From NCBI GenBank assembly GCA_001600495.1, contig BCKE01000004.1:169399-233398 (forward strand): a stretch of 64,000 nucleotides of DNA, in the 5' to 3' direction. The first letter of the stretch is position 1. Each line of letters begins with the position of its first letter. Source of the DNA: Pilasporangium apinafurcum. Taxonomy: Eukaryota > Oomycota > Peronosporomycetes > Pythiales > Pythiaceae. The translations under genes were made by a program, and so were the position numbers. The notes under the pieces are model-generated. The model had not been told where the DNA came from. It searched no databases and was given only the letters and a program-made list of their open reading frames with translations. Positions 34,685-49,542 of this stretch are shown here, piece by piece.

Positions 34685-35806
34685 TCATTGTAACTCTGGC
34701 GGTCTTGGAAATCCATGTAGGAGACATATAGCGAGTGTAAGGATGTTCTTTGACGCATTCACATCTCGCTTCCACGTGATTCTGCACTCGCTGTTGTTGC
34801 AGCGGAGAACCTGGCGGAAAAACTTGACACATACGCTTCCATCAACCTTTTTCGTCGGAAATGGCGTCTCCTCAAGCTACTGGTAGCACTCGTCGATCTA
34901 CAGCACGGTCGCGCGCTTTGCTAGCTCACATGTAAACCGCTTTACGGGGCCATGCGCGTGACCCTTGACGAAGTCCTGTTGACTCCAGTCACCGAGACCA
35001 ATGCAAACCTGAGGACTTGGTGTGTGTACCAACCTCTTTGCCAGATGTGCCAATGTCTTCCGACTAAATCTAAACTGAAGGAAACGCCATTTACAAAATG
35101 GATGTGATGCACAGAAGCTCACCAAGAAATCGAGATATCTCCACATATACTTGACGTTTGTCATACACTGCTCATACGACGCTATATTGAACGAAGGAAT
35201 ATCCCGGATAATCCTTCTGTACTCATGTTCTCTCTTCTTCAATTTCTCATGCCAGAACGTACACTTGTTCATTCGGGCGAGATGCCTGTACTCTCGCGTA
35301 GATATCTGTTGAATGTCGTACTGCTGGTTACTAGCTCGCTTGGATCGAACCCCGTGCTTGCGTCTCTTCTTCAGCTTCTTTCGCCATTTCTGCTTCGACT
35401 CTTTCGCTTGACTTCGCTTGGGTTTCCTTCTGTTGCATTTGGGTTTCTTCTCTTCTACATCAACTTCTCACACACGAATAGCAGTGCAGAGCGATCGTGT
35501 ACCAGGGTCGATTTCAATGACAGTATCGGGAGCGTAATTGTCAGAAGGTACCGTCATATTTTCGTCTTTCTCTTTCACGAGACGCTGCTGGAGGTGTTCA
35601 TTCTTGAAAAAGATATTTCTAGTAGCGTTGACATCTCTGTCAATGAGGACACTCCAAGATTTTCTGATACCAAGCATCTTGTTGAGAAGTTGCTTCTGTT
35701 CCTTCGTTGGATACAACCTCACTTTCAAGGTGCTGTTTGGAGTTGGTTTATCTTGCATCGTTTGATCAGTGCGAATCACAATTTGAATGTTATGCTCTTT
35801 ACACAT
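34685..35806 (-). mobile_element. Degenerate Fanzor (eukaryotic TnpB-like) coding remnant, apparently mosaic
   Basis: Fanzors are transposon-encoded, RNA-guided nucleases related to TnpB. On the - strand the following appear in order: an N-terminal block KVRLYPTKEQKQLLNKMLG (35725-35669); a zinc-ribbon-end-like motif RDVNATRNIF (35638-35609); a RuvC-I-like motif IEIDPGTRSL (35518-35489); the central region YRHLARMNKCTFWHEKL and KWRFLQFRFSRKTLAHLAKR (about 35290-35050); the RuvC-II-like GLGDWSQQD (near 34980); and the final ribbon RCNNSECRITWKRDVNASKN near 34760. The coding frame is interrupted by stops and frame changes, so the element is dead. A DVNA motif before RuvC-I is out of the family's order, suggesting fusion of two copies. 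No terminal repeats were identified. Confidence 0.82.
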
Positions 35807-36235
35807 TTGTGCAAGGAGTCCATACTTAAATCAGTCTTGGATGGTAACCGGAATCCTCGAGATGTGCTTTTTACGTGCCATTTCTACCAATCTGGACAGT
35901 CCTGGCTTGCTGTCCTTGAGGCTGGAACCAATGTGATCTCCTCGGGCATGCATTGCCATCGACTTGCATTCTTTCTTGAAAAGAAGGATAGTGGAGAAAA
36001 GAGCTCATTGCGGAGAACTGAAAACAAGTTTCTATCAATAGGGAGGAAAAACACGTCAAAGTATATCCCACCGGTGGGAGAAATGGGGGAATAAAGGTTA
36101 TCGTGCATCACAGTTGCTATGAATAGCGCAGACAACACTGAAGTTAAATAGGTTGATCCATTCTTCAAAAAGACCAAACATTCGGATTGGTAAAGAGAAG
36201 AAGCACCGCAATAGCTTTTGATTTGAAGCAACAAA

Positions 36236-37339
36236 ATGAGTGCATCATTCCAAGAAACTACACCAGATCCATCCTTCACATGGTATGTATGCTGCTTATT
36301 GTGACAGAAAAGCATGGAACGACTGATTCGAGTGTGGGCTATATCTGTGTATCTCTATCTATCTCTATAGTGAAGTTTGCAAGATTTCAGTGCGATCTGC
36401 TCAAAAGCTGCTTGACCATGTCAACTTTTCACCTCTTCACAAGGCTGCTCTCGAAGGTGGAAGTCTCAGCAACAGCGCGTCCGCCACCTCCATCAAATCG
36501 ACTGGTGGAAATGACCATAGCGCAGCCCACCAGCGCCGCATCATCTACGATGGCACCAAACTCTTTTGGCGCATCAACGAAACATTCGAGATCTGCATCT
36601 ATGAAGACGCTCACTGTGTCACCATCTGCGTCTTTCAGCAGCAATCTACCGAGGTAAAATAGGCCAATTTCTGTTCCATTATTGCCTCAACATTGCGTTT
36701 TATCAGTTTCTCACCCAACGAATATGATAATTACAGAAAGTGCCGCCGTTGGTGCTGGATTTACGTCGTCTCCAAGCCGCATTGGAGCTCGACCATCATC
36801 TCCAGCCATCCATTCACCTCTCTAAAGATGACAACCATCATCACCAGGAGTCCGAAGCGATCAGCAAGTACTTACTCGCTCGCATCCAAGCCAAGAAAGA
36901 CACACATGGTCATATCTCGCTCTTCTTGCAGAAACTGCACGACAGCGAGTCGGATCCGATGCAATTGCTGCTACTTTCGTATCATTCATCACTTCTCGGT
37001 CATAACCAGAACGGACTACCGACCGATCTTGCCGTGCGTCGACGTCACACGTATGACGAAGTGAAAGAAGCTCAAAAGGAAGTTCATGATGCCGCGCGTG
37101 AGTTGAAGAAAGCGCGCGTACGTGCAGAAAACCTCTCCAATCTCGCGCGCATGTCGCTTGATGCGTTCCACAGGCGTAGTACCAACGTGCCGCAAACGTT
37201 GACTGGTCTTTCTTTGAGCCATATTACTGAGATGGACGCCAGACGCAAAGCGTCCATGGATTGGCAGCGTGCATTTGAGCGTGTGACGCTTAAAAACGCT
37301 GTGGATCATAGCAAAAGCGTGCTTAATTCCTTTCAGTAA
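36236..37339 (+). CDS. Protein with an N-terminal C2H2/U1-type zinc finger
   Basis: Three exons join in phase: 36236-36282, 36371-36653 and 36737-37339, about 310 residues. The first join creates a C2H2-type finger, CEVCKISVRSAQKLLDHVNF then SPLHK, with one Cys codon split by the intron. Such U1-like fingers often bind double-stranded RNA or RNA-protein complexes. The middle exon has GTKLFWRINETFEICIYEDA, a beta-rich segment. The third exon is mostly helical, with a coiled coil around KEAQKEVHDAARELKKARVR and a conserved-looking tail (DWQRAFERVTLKNAVDHSKS). I do not recognise a named family. The codon for residue 16 supports the acceptor at 36370. Confidence 0.75.
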
Positions 37340-37518
37340 ACTCTACTTCGTCAAAAAAAGATGCTTTAAGCACAAGATGAATATATATATATGCTTTAAC
37401 TCATTCATTCGAAGCTGAGGTTTATCGAGGATTCAATACTATAATCGCAATGCTTATATGACAGCCGCAATTCCGCTTCAAAGATAATTTTATGTTGTTA
37501 ACTGCTGCATGTAGTGGT

Positions 37519-38610
37519 CTAGTTCATTCGTGGATCTGTCCAGGTCGTGAGGCGATTGATGTGATCGATGTAGAATATGCGGCCCTTCGCGTCTGTCTTC
37601 TCTTCCCAACCCAATGGGAGTGGCTTGAGCGGTGTAGCTTCTGTCTCGGCTGAATTGGAAGTGGAAGACGATTGCAATATCAAATCGTTGTCAAGCACTC
37701 CTTGAGCAGCAACAGCAGCGGCTTCGGCCTCATCCTTTTGCTGGCGAATGTACTGCAACAGCGCATCGCAATAGAGGTCCCGTGTCTGTTTCTCGGAGAA
37801 ATCGAGTTTGCCAGTCGGAGATTTCCATGACAGTATGTTTTGGATAGAAAAGCTAGACTGCGGTGAAGGCTTGGTCATGGAGAGGATGTTGGGCGGCTTG
37901 GGGCTATCGGAACAAAACGAGCATGACAGTAAGTCCTATGATATCAATTTCCAAAATGATCAGATAACAGAAAGAACTGACGAGCGAATGCGAATACTAA
38001 TGCCTGGTGAAATCTTTTGCGTTGTTGGGTGCATTGCTGGGAAGTTGGTTGTGACGGTGCTAGCGTGCAGGCGTTCTTCCTCCTGTAGACATACAGGTAG
38101 CATTGAGTTTATCCATTCGATTTTTGCTGATAAACACAATAGCAAAACAGAATCACGCACTCGGTTGTGGTAGTCATTGATCCGACGATTCATATTGGCA
38201 ATTCGTGCTTGATGGGCAGTTCGTTCGGTCTGCATCCGTCGAGCAAAAGTGCTGATTCGTTCACTGCGTGTCTTGCTGGATATATGCGCATGGACAGAGA
38301 ATGTGATATTGAACATTTGTCGTTATTCTCTAAGATTTGGTGCAAACAATATTTATGAAGCTTACGTTGAGCTTCCTGGCTGCACTTCGTCCACTGATGG
38401 AGCAGAAAACGTTGGATTCGAATGTTAATCAGGCAGACTAAAAAATAGCAAAATTCACTTGCTTTTTCTACCTTTATCACCATGGTCGATCATGGATTGA
38501 GTATTGTGGAGCACATGTCGGAAATGTTTAAGCTCTGCCTGCGTCTGAAAACGACCACCAGCGTTTCGTTCATCAAAGGCGCAAAAGCCAGCGTGTGTTG
38601 CACGGTTCAT
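37519..38610 (-). CDS. WW-domain protein
   Basis: About five exons on the - strand, starting at 38608-38610 with [20 protein letters not shown]. After two introns (near 38370-38480), helical segments follow ([18 protein letters not shown], then [20 protein letters not shown]), then a Thr-rich linker. The last exon (about 37899-37519) ends with a canonical WW domain, [19 protein letters not shown] then TTWTDPR, four residues from the stop. The WW domain has both Trp residues and the terminal Pro, so it should bind Pro-rich ligands. The remaining sequence is unassigned; an adaptor role is inferred. The gene is tail-to-tail with the zinc-finger gene (about 180 bases). Confidence 0.8.
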
Positions 38611-38724
38611 TATCTTTGTCTACGCTATTGAGCCAGGTGATCACTTACTGCGCTAGGAACGCGAGTAAATCAATGCGTCTATAAATAATACACAGCGTTC
38701 TGATACTCGTGCTGACGTGCCATT

Positions 38725-39970
38725 ATGCGTATCAGGCCTCTCTTGGCCGTCTACAAAGAGACATTCAACAAGCACACACGTATTATGTCGACACAGACAA
38801 ACACACTTGATTTCACTGACAGTGCAGATCCATTCAATCTCGCCACATACACTGAAGCATTCAAGCAGCGCACGTCGAATGGCGATGCGTTTCGTGCCAG
38901 CATAGCTGCGTGGTACGGTTTACTGCATACTTCACTGCCTACTTTACAAAGTTTGTGTCCTTCTCAGATATCCGTTTGTGTTTGCAACATGAATTTCGAA
39001 CAGGACTCGTTTCACGAACGCTCACCCACTGCTCTATCTTCCTGACCGATCACCCAACAAAGATTTTGATGCTCTGGATTCAAAGCGTCAGTTATGGACC
39101 CATCAGCAGCTCCACGCGTTTGGCGACGTCGTTGCCAATCGGACACAACGCATTCTGGTTGCTCAAGAGCAGTTGCTACGTGATTGGCATTACGCTGCCA
39201 CGCAAATCCAGAAATGCGTGCGTGCGCTGTTAGCACGACGGCGTGTGAAACGTTTGCTTATTGCTGGTCGTGAAATGGCAAGAAACGTTGCGCTCGTGAG
39301 TCGATACCGTTCGTCCATGAAGTAAGAGAATCATCTTGCTCTTTTTTTACGCACGATGATTAAGTACCAATGACACTGTGGGGCTTTGCACTGTAGACGA
39401 CGGCAGCGTGCAGCAGGCATAATTCAGCGATGTTTCCGCCGACATATCGCGTATATGATTTACAAATCGCAGTGCCGCGTGAGGCTACAACGCGCAAGTC
39501 GGTTGTTTCTCTTTCGTTGCCATCGTACTGCGGCATGCCGAGTGATTCAACGAGTATTTCGACTGCATTTATTTCGCTTGCGTGTGCTGCATCAGGCACG
39601 AGTAATCGTGCGCATGATTCGCAAAAGTCGAGAGTACGAGCAGCTACAGATAGCCACGGCCGCGTTTCAACGCGCACATGAGTCTAAACATCAGCAGCAC
39701 CAACAGCTGCTGTGGGAAAAGCATCCAGTGGCTATGACGCAATTTCGGCGCATGCAACAGCGGAAACATCAGGCAATCACGATGAGGAGGAGGATGGTAG
39801 AAGCAGAATTCGCACCAAGAGGTCTCCCAAAGCTGCCTGTGCACGAATCAACTTGCGTGAAGAAGGTTTTGCCAACAGAAAAGCCCCAGTGGCAGAAGCA
39901 TTCGTATCGTCACGAGCCATACACACAATTTTCCAATCAACACAAAAATTTCCTTCCTGCGATTCGCTGA
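38725..39970 (+). CDS. IQ-motif (calmodulin-binding) protein
   Basis: Three exons: about 38725-38914, about 39003-39320 and about 39397-39970. The joins give AAW-TRFTNAHPLLYLPDRS and SSM-K-RRQRAAG. At least three IQ-like motifs are visible: ATQIQKCVRALLARRRVK, AAGIIQRCFRRHIAYMIYK and ACRVIQRVFRLHLFRLRV. These are amphipathic, very basic helices that bind calmodulin-like proteins. The C-terminal third is Gln-, Lys- and Arg-rich. Length is about 360 residues. Such proteins are common at basal bodies and flagella of zoosporic protists, which is inference here. A second in-frame ATG at 38785 is an alternative start. Confidence 0.75.
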
Positions 39971-40628
39971 GCATGCAATCAGTACACCAACATTCTAGCA
40001 AAACATGCCAGCATTTAGCTTGGAAATGGGTACATTAACTGGTCACTCATGAACACGAGGCACTACGGATTGCGCTTGACAAAGGTGGCAGCGCATCGTA
40101 CAGATCCACCACGTCCTCCTCGGCTTCCATTGGGTCCGTGCCAGCGATCCATAATGCATATCGTTACCTCGATAACTTCGCGGGTCTTGTTATGCTCACC
40201 AACAAGCACGTGATAATGTAGATTGGAAGGATTTACACCCCGGATTTGGTATCAGTGCTCCTGGTGTGTAAATGGAGATAACTAATAGCAGCAACAATAA
40301 TACATCTTTTCACTCCCGTGATTGTCGGGTTCAGCAAATAGCGAAAACAAGTGTATCTCCCACTGAATGAACTTTGTAGTATTCTTCGCTCCTTTATCAG
40401 CTTCGTGCACAAATATTCCAATCAATACGTCTCCTTCCGTCATTCGTGATCTTGAGCCATTATACTCGACCAGCGTTCTATGTGTGGAAATGGGCTCATT
40501 TGACCCCTTTTTTGCACGTTTTTGCAACAGATCCACCTATATTATCGCTGTATCCGCGACCAGGTCATGTTTGATCAACCTTGATTCTCTTTCAAGAGTT
40601 TTGCACAGCGGGAACAAACCAAGGAAAC
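39971..40628. other. Intergenic region
   Basis: About 650 bases without a recognisable gene; short open frames on both strands are uncharacteristic. Confidence 0.4.
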
Positions 40629-41096
40629 ATGAGCCACGTGGAAGTGATTGGTATTGAAGATGGCGATGATTGCGGTCAAACGCAAGTACATGCAATCAAC
40701 AGCGGTTTTTCGTTTGCTGCTTTCTCAGCTAAGCTTATCAGATGTAGATCAATCTGATCTGAGCGTCTATCCTGATGGGAAGCAGTCGATAAACTACTAA
40801 TGTTTGTCATGGATTCGCACAAGCAAAAATAGCAATTATTGCTGTACCGAGTGGACAACAGTTGCCACTTCCACCGGTTTTTGACTCCCGTGGGATCGAT
40901 GAGATGATTGATCTACTCATAGCGTTGTGAGCAGCCTGCCGAGCTCTGGGCAAATGGATCAGAGTCATACCCTCAACAATCAGAGATGGAGATTAGTGCA
41001 TTGATTCTTCTATGTGAGATTCTGCAGTTGCTGCAGCCCTACCAGCAACATGGTCAGCAAAAGTCACCACTTCTGCGGTTTCAATCCAAGAAGTAA
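40629..41096 (+). CDS. Possible small three-exon gene of unknown function
   Basis: Three segments join in phase: from the ATG at 40629 (MSHVEVIGIEDGDDCGQTQV...) to a donor near 40745; from about 40829 (KIAIIAVPSGQQLPLPPVFD) to a GTGAGC donor near 40926; and from about 40999 to a stop at about 41096 (ILLCEILQLLQPYQQHGQQ). The product is about 108 residues, alternating strands and a helix, and could be a small roadblock- or proteasome-chaperone-like fold. This is only a guess from its size. Intron phases support a real gene; a family was not recognised. Confidence 0.5.
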
Positions 41097-41239
41097 ATGT
41101 CTGACCAGCAAATGTAATGGCAGATCTTGAGACATTATTACCAAGCGCAACAAAAATGTCACCTTAGGTAATAATACTGGAGACTCCAATGGAGTCCAGC
41201 TATCGCCTAGCAACCTATGGTACTAAAGTGACACTTATT

Positions 41240-42294
41240 TTTTTGTCCTATATTCTAGCTCTACAAAACTCTGAAGGTCTTCTTCTTGTCTGGCGGGTCC
41301 GTATGCTTTGCTCCGCGTGACGGCATTGTGCTTTCCGTAGCAGTAGATTGGAGAATGGTCGAATGCTATCGTATGCTTGCTGGTCCGTTATGGAAGACCA
41401 AATTCGCTAAATTGTGAGTGTTTGTGAAAACATTTTCTTGCAAATAGATGTTGTGAATACATTGTTTGAGATCATCTAATGTACGTCAGGTATTTGCAGA
41501 TATCAAGAATCTCAGTGATCTTGTTGAGAGTGAACCCTTGGGTCCGAAGACGAAAACAAATTTGTCGTTCAGCAGTCGAATTCATGACTATATTTTTGTG
41601 AATAAGGGTGACATTCTCGGTGCCCTTTGTAATAACTGTCGGGTGGGAAATACTTGTGACTTCGATGCTCCGCACTTGCATAGATATCCAATTTACATAT
41701 AAAAAGGTACTGCAGCGTATTTATGATGCGATTACGAGCTGCATCCAGAAGCACACCATTAGTGACGCTTGAATCGACATCCTTACCAACAAACATCACG
41801 AATTGGAAGTGAGATGGGCGGATGTAGTGTGCCAGTCATTTGCTAAGGTTGATCGCGTAGTGAAGCCGTACATGTGCAAAAATAGACGAGTATTTACGAG
41901 ATTGTGGTGGTGCCAGTGGAGTTGTTACTCCGTTAGTCAGAACTATCCAAGTCAAGCACAGCTTGAACGCAGATATCTGACATATTGCGAACACCTTGGA
42001 TTTTATCAAACTGCTCAGGAACTGCTGATAGAAAAGACCATGCAGCTGCAAAAGAAGATGAACGGCGAAGAACTTGTTCTGAATACAACAATTATGGAAA
42101 ACAGACGTAAAGAGAAACAAGATGGCCAAATCACCTTCGCATCACAGCTGGAGCACCTTTCCAACTGCATCAGCACCTGCATTAAGTCCTACCGTCTGCA
42201 CTTGGCTAGTTTAGACATTGTTTCTGAATACATCAACCGAAGATACTGCTACTGCACGAGAGTCACAGTCACTACCACCACATTCCAGCCCTGA
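41240..42294 (+). CDS. Unresolved multi-exon locus with helical C-terminal region
   Basis: Several + strand segments look coding but could not be joined securely: LYKTLKVFFLSGGSVCFAPR at about 41260-41415; VFADIKNLSDLVESEPLG...NKGDILGAL at about 41485-41700; VLQRIYDAITSCIQKH near 41710; and an open frame to 42294 with a helical, probably coiled-coil region (YLTYCEHLGFYQTAQELLIE, then MQLQKKMN and SQLEHLSNCISTCIKSY). An earlier frame hits a stop at its best donor, so the gene may be partly decayed. No family recognised; boundaries are approximate. Confidence 0.4.
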
Positions 42295-42754
42295 TATTAT
42301 CGCACTGGCCAAGTTCGGTCACGATCAATAAATGTTTTGGATCTTGAACCACAATTGGCTCTCCGAACACATCGTAAAGCTCCGTATATATAAAATAAAA
42401 CAAAGTTTTAAAGGCAGTAGTACTGCTTAGACCACTACGAGAGGGCTGTCAGTCCTTCATCCTTTCCAGCGCCCTGCCTTGCATGTGTCGCTGATCCTTA
42501 CACTACCCCATAGGCATTCCTGCAGATCTATCGTGATCAGACCCTCTCAATGTCTTTATGGAATTGTAATGGTGCAATATTATTTTAGATATATGGGTGC
42601 TGTTCGATCGTCTTGAGCCTCAAGTGTTTAAAAGGGAGAATGCATAGAATGCCTAAAAATCTTCGTGAACATATTTTCTGGTCGCAATGCTCGCTGACAC
42701 TGATACTCACCTATATGCACATAAAGTCCTCCATTTTCTACCTACAGTACCATA
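42295..42754. other. Intergenic region between convergent genes
   Basis: Nothing recognised; the flanking genes converge on this stretch, so it should contain both 3' ends. Confidence 0.4.
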
Positions 42755-45541
42755 TCAATGGGACTTGGCATAACTCGTTACGAATGAGGTGTGCCGCGGA
42801 TCCATGGCTTTTGACACGCCATTAGATTTCACTCCGCTGGCTGCATTCTTTCTCGCGTCGTGAGTACTACTACCACCACTACTATTGCTATTATTTTCAC
42901 CATTGACAGCTGTACCAGCCGCAGTAGTGTTTCCACCGTTTTTATCCGTCGGCATATCGCCAAACTGATGGGCGTAGACAACCGTGCGCGAACGCTTCGG
43001 TCGCACGCGATAGACCTCGTGACGACGACAGAATCCACCGGCCTTGATGCGATTCAGACAGTTCGGCTGGCGGCAGCGATGCATCGAACAGTACCGTGCG
43101 GCCGTTATTTTCTCGCACCCAGCGGCTGAGCATCGGAAAATATCGCCATCCACACCCACGGCTTCGAGCTCGCGGCAAGGGGGGCAGTACCAATCGCCCT
43201 CGGGGATCTTGTCTAGCGGCGGATCCAGGCAAAACGTATGGAATTCTGCGAAGCAAGTACAGTATTGACACAGAGTTAGTGATTTGTCATTTATGCACAG
43301 ACAGAACCGCACACAGCTTCTGCTTACCTCGTCCACATTCGTTGTCACAAAGCAAGAGTGAGTGATACGAATCGTTCTTGTGACAAATCGCACAACCCGA
43401 CGAATGTTGCTTCCGTGGTTTTTCAGCAATAGTGTTACCACTGTTACTCGAGGTGGCAGCAGCAGATGGTGATTTTGTGTTGATGGTGGGAGCTGTGGAA
43501 GACACTGTCGCCCCAGGTAGCTTCCTCTTCTCAGCCGTAAGGATAGAATCTGGTGTTTTGCGCTTCGGGGTAATTGTAGTCGAAGTTGAATTCATCGGTG
43601 TAATCGCAGTAGTAGCGCTCAATGTTCTCCTTTTATGCTTGTCCTCCTTTTTGTCACGTGTGTCTGATTTACTTGACGAAGGCCGAGGTGCAATCGGTAG
43701 ATTGCGTAAACCCGTAGATGTGGTTTTACCGGATGGAACGGACGCTGTTGCATTTACAAAGTTATCAGTCGTTCCTTTTGAGCCGCCGGTAGCAGCAGCG
43801 GGTAAGATCGTTTTTCCACCTCCACCTCTGCGCGTTGTCGTGATTACTGTGCTGACAGCCCCGTCGTTTCGACCATCAGGGGTCATCATCTCTGGAGTCG
43901 TCATTGCCGCTCGCGTACTTGCTCCGTTCTTACCCGTGGTGACTGGAATGACAGGCAACGGCTCATCTTCTTCCGAGGGATCTGAGGCGTCCGAAAAATC
44001 TAAGCAATAACGATAACATAAGTATTCAATCATCTTATCTAGACTCATGCAGATTATAGAGCAAGGCTTACTTGGATCCAATACATTCGAAGCTGTAGCC
44101 CAGTTGGGCATCTGTGTTGGAATAGACATCGGCAGTTGATTTACAGGACGAACGATTGTCTCGGTAGCAAGAGACGAAAAGTCTGGCAGCACAATTTCCT
44201 TCAGTCGTTGCGCCTCGAGCTCGTAAAATTTGCTGTGCAACGCATACGCAGTTTCCAGAATCACTTTGTCCTTCTTGTCGCTACTCATGCTTGGTTCGTT
44301 CGCAACGTCAAACAAATACATCGTCGACACAAACTTCAGCGCGCTGTTTAGCACCGCCGTTGTGCGTGCAGCCGCCACAGCGTTGTTACTCTCTCGGTCT
44401 TCAAGTACCGCCTTCAGATTCTCCTGCAAATCCAATGCCTTGTACTTCCAAAAGCACAACTTTCCACGTAGTTCTTCCTCAGCACATTGACGGCTACTCG
44501 CCCAGATCTTCTCCAGCATTGGTCTCGAATGGAATGAAAATTGTTGATGGCTGACCGAGTCCTGTAGAAACGACTGCAGGCTCTTAAGTGCTGCCTGAAT
44601 CATTCGAAGCGATTGCAATGCACGATCACATCCACTGCTATTGTTGGTGGAAGATTGAGACGACGCTAGCGCTGGTACTAAGAGTTCTTTCCCAAGAACA
44701 GTTTCAAGTGTAGTCTTAATGCGCATAACCTCTTCTTTAATCAATTCCACGTGCGCCATAGTTTCACCGTCAATTGGCGCATCGTATCGCTTTGCCTGGA
44801 CTGCTGGGACCAGTAGCGACAGATCTGTGTTCAACTGTGCGAGCTGCTGCATCGTGCGTTGGAGGTAGGATGACAGGTGAGTCTCCTCCACCCGATTGGA
44901 GGAGTGATGATGCCGCAAGCGTCGACGTTTCGCAGCATGTGCTTCATAGTCTATTAACCAAATAGCCAAGGTATGAGATGGGTTACGCTAGTTGATTGGA
45001 GCGGTATTAATCGTATATATTTACCTGGCTCACGGGGTGAAATCATCGAGTGATTATGTGATCCCCCATTGGCTTCTGGGGTTCGAAACCTGCTCGCCAG
45101 CCGATCAGCAATAGCCTCATCCTTTGTGAAACTCATTCTTCGAGAACTTGTTCCATAAAGCTTCCGCAAGAGCAAGTGTTGGTTCTCCATCGACTCGGTG
45201 TCATTGTCTTCATTTGTATGAAAAGAAGATAGCACGTATATCTATCACTCGTCTAGTCTACAAACTGTTGGATGAGGCGTGTATGTCTGAACTCTTACCA
45301 GAGCTGGAGTACTCGGAATCGATGTCATCCGTGTCCACTGGACGTCGATCTGTTGCTGTTGATCTGGTGCATACACAAAGTCCACACATACTATGTGAGT
45401 ATCTTCATGTCGTCATGGTCATGAAGCCCATGTGGTCCGTCATCTATCTACGTACGAGTTCAGTTCAGCAGAAACGACTGCCAACTGATCCAGACCCGGG
45501 GCACGGATCTCCTTCCCTGTTCGTCTCCGCCTCGAATCCAT
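42755..45541 (-). CDS. PHD-finger protein with extended zinc-binding module
   Basis: Probable chromatin regulator of about 850 residues. Six exons join in phase. The 5' end (MDSRRRRTGKEIRAPGLDQL, start codon 45539-45541) splices to an acidic piece (DTDDIDSEYSSS) and on to DNDTESMENQHLLLRKLYG. A long helical region (about 44955-44070) follows, then a Ser/Thr/Pro- and Lys-rich linker. A canonical PHD is split by an intron: CAICHKNDSYHSLLLCDNEC, then GREFHTFCLDPPLDKIPEGD and WYCPPC. Immediately after it come more Cys/His pairs (FRCSAAGCEKITAARYCSMH, then CRQPNCLNRIKAGGFCRRH), a second cysteine-rich unit. The tail is basic and Ser/Asn-rich. The PHD type (DPPL, P-x-G-x-W-x-C-P-x-C) usually binds H3K4. 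Confidence 0.87.
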
Positions 45542-46287
45542 CTCTTCTGCTAGTTCTTTCTTGTTAGTGCTTCTTAGTCCAGCGAGCCCTTAGCTCACTG
45601 TGTCTATAGAGAGACCACACACGGAATGTAAAGATTTAGTTTTCTAGCTGCCTGTATTATATCTCTCAAACACAGAACAGAAGAGTTGGGTCCAATGACT
45701 TGGAGGTATTCCCCTCGTTCTGTCGCTGTTTGTCTAGCCCCTGGTAGCCAGCCAACCCACGCCAGACCAACCCACTGGGCTCCAGCCGGTTAGGCTGCAA
45801 GTGGACACCTCAACTTGTCTCACGTTAACCGCCACTCTAAGCAGGGAATGCAAACAGCTACGCACCTACGGATGATACACTCCAAGTGCGTCTGACTGCT
45901 TCCTTGTGACGAACGGGCAGTAGCAGAGGGCGGATCTCCTCGCTCCCCACCCGCCTGCTGTTGCTTCTTTGGGTGTGAGAACAAAACAAAAAAAAGGAAG
46001 GGGCGGATTTTTAGTGGGAATCTAGGTTATAAGTGTCAAATTTCGAGGTTTTATAGAATAGAAAGCCTAAAAAACCTATTTTGCCCAGCCAATTGGTGGT
46101 CAAGTAACTGGCCGACGCACCGTTCCAGTCGTTACATCTTCGAGAAAATCTGATGGAAAGCTGCTATCAACCCCAACTATGATGGACAGAAAAGTGAAAT
46201 CACATCAACGACATATCTATCCATCACTACGCGTGCTATTCTGGATGCAATTGTATCTATCTAGTTATCAGACAAACGGTCTAAAGT
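45542..46287. other. Intergenic region
   Basis: About 750 bases with no recognisable gene; a CT/CA-rich portion near 45700-45960 and an A-run near 45990. Confidence 0.4.
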
Positions 46288-49133
<2,846 letters not shown>

Positions 49134-49542
49134 TTTCGCGCTCGCTCGCTTGCTTATGCTGTTGCTGGTCGAAGTGAACGGGTTCAATTGTCCTGCTCGT
49201 GTGGCTCTTGAGATTTTTTTCACTGGCCAAGGAGCTCAGTTCCCTGTCAAATTACAAAACAAGGTGAAACTTATCCATACCATAATTTAAATAAGTTCTA
49301 TATACCTTTATGAAATTATATTGACACTCAACGTACCTATTTTTGTAAAATTGATGCTTTCAGACCAGAATGAAAGACTCCCAAGACTTCTTTGACAAGG
49401 AAACATGGGAAGCTGGTCAGGAAGGAAGGATTAAGAACTAAAGTACTTTTATTATTATGGTAGTAACAAGAGAAATTAGCTAGTGTACGTTGTTGTTATG
49501 GTGTGGTATTAACCTGATGGTATTCGCTCGATCTGCACAGTT
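49134..49542. other. Intergenic region
   Basis: About 400 bases upstream of the methyltransferase and downstream of the PP2C gene; nothing recognised. Confidence 0.4.

Noticed and set aside
35225-36094. Long + strand frame (289 codons)
   Set aside because: It mirrors the Fanzor remnant, whose recognisable motifs are all on the - strand.
37379-37395. Short AT dinucleotide run
   Set aside because: Too short to be more than a trivial microsatellite downstream of the zinc-finger gene.
43432-44010. + strand frame rich in Val and Ala
   Set aside because: Antisense to the low-complexity linker of the PHD protein.
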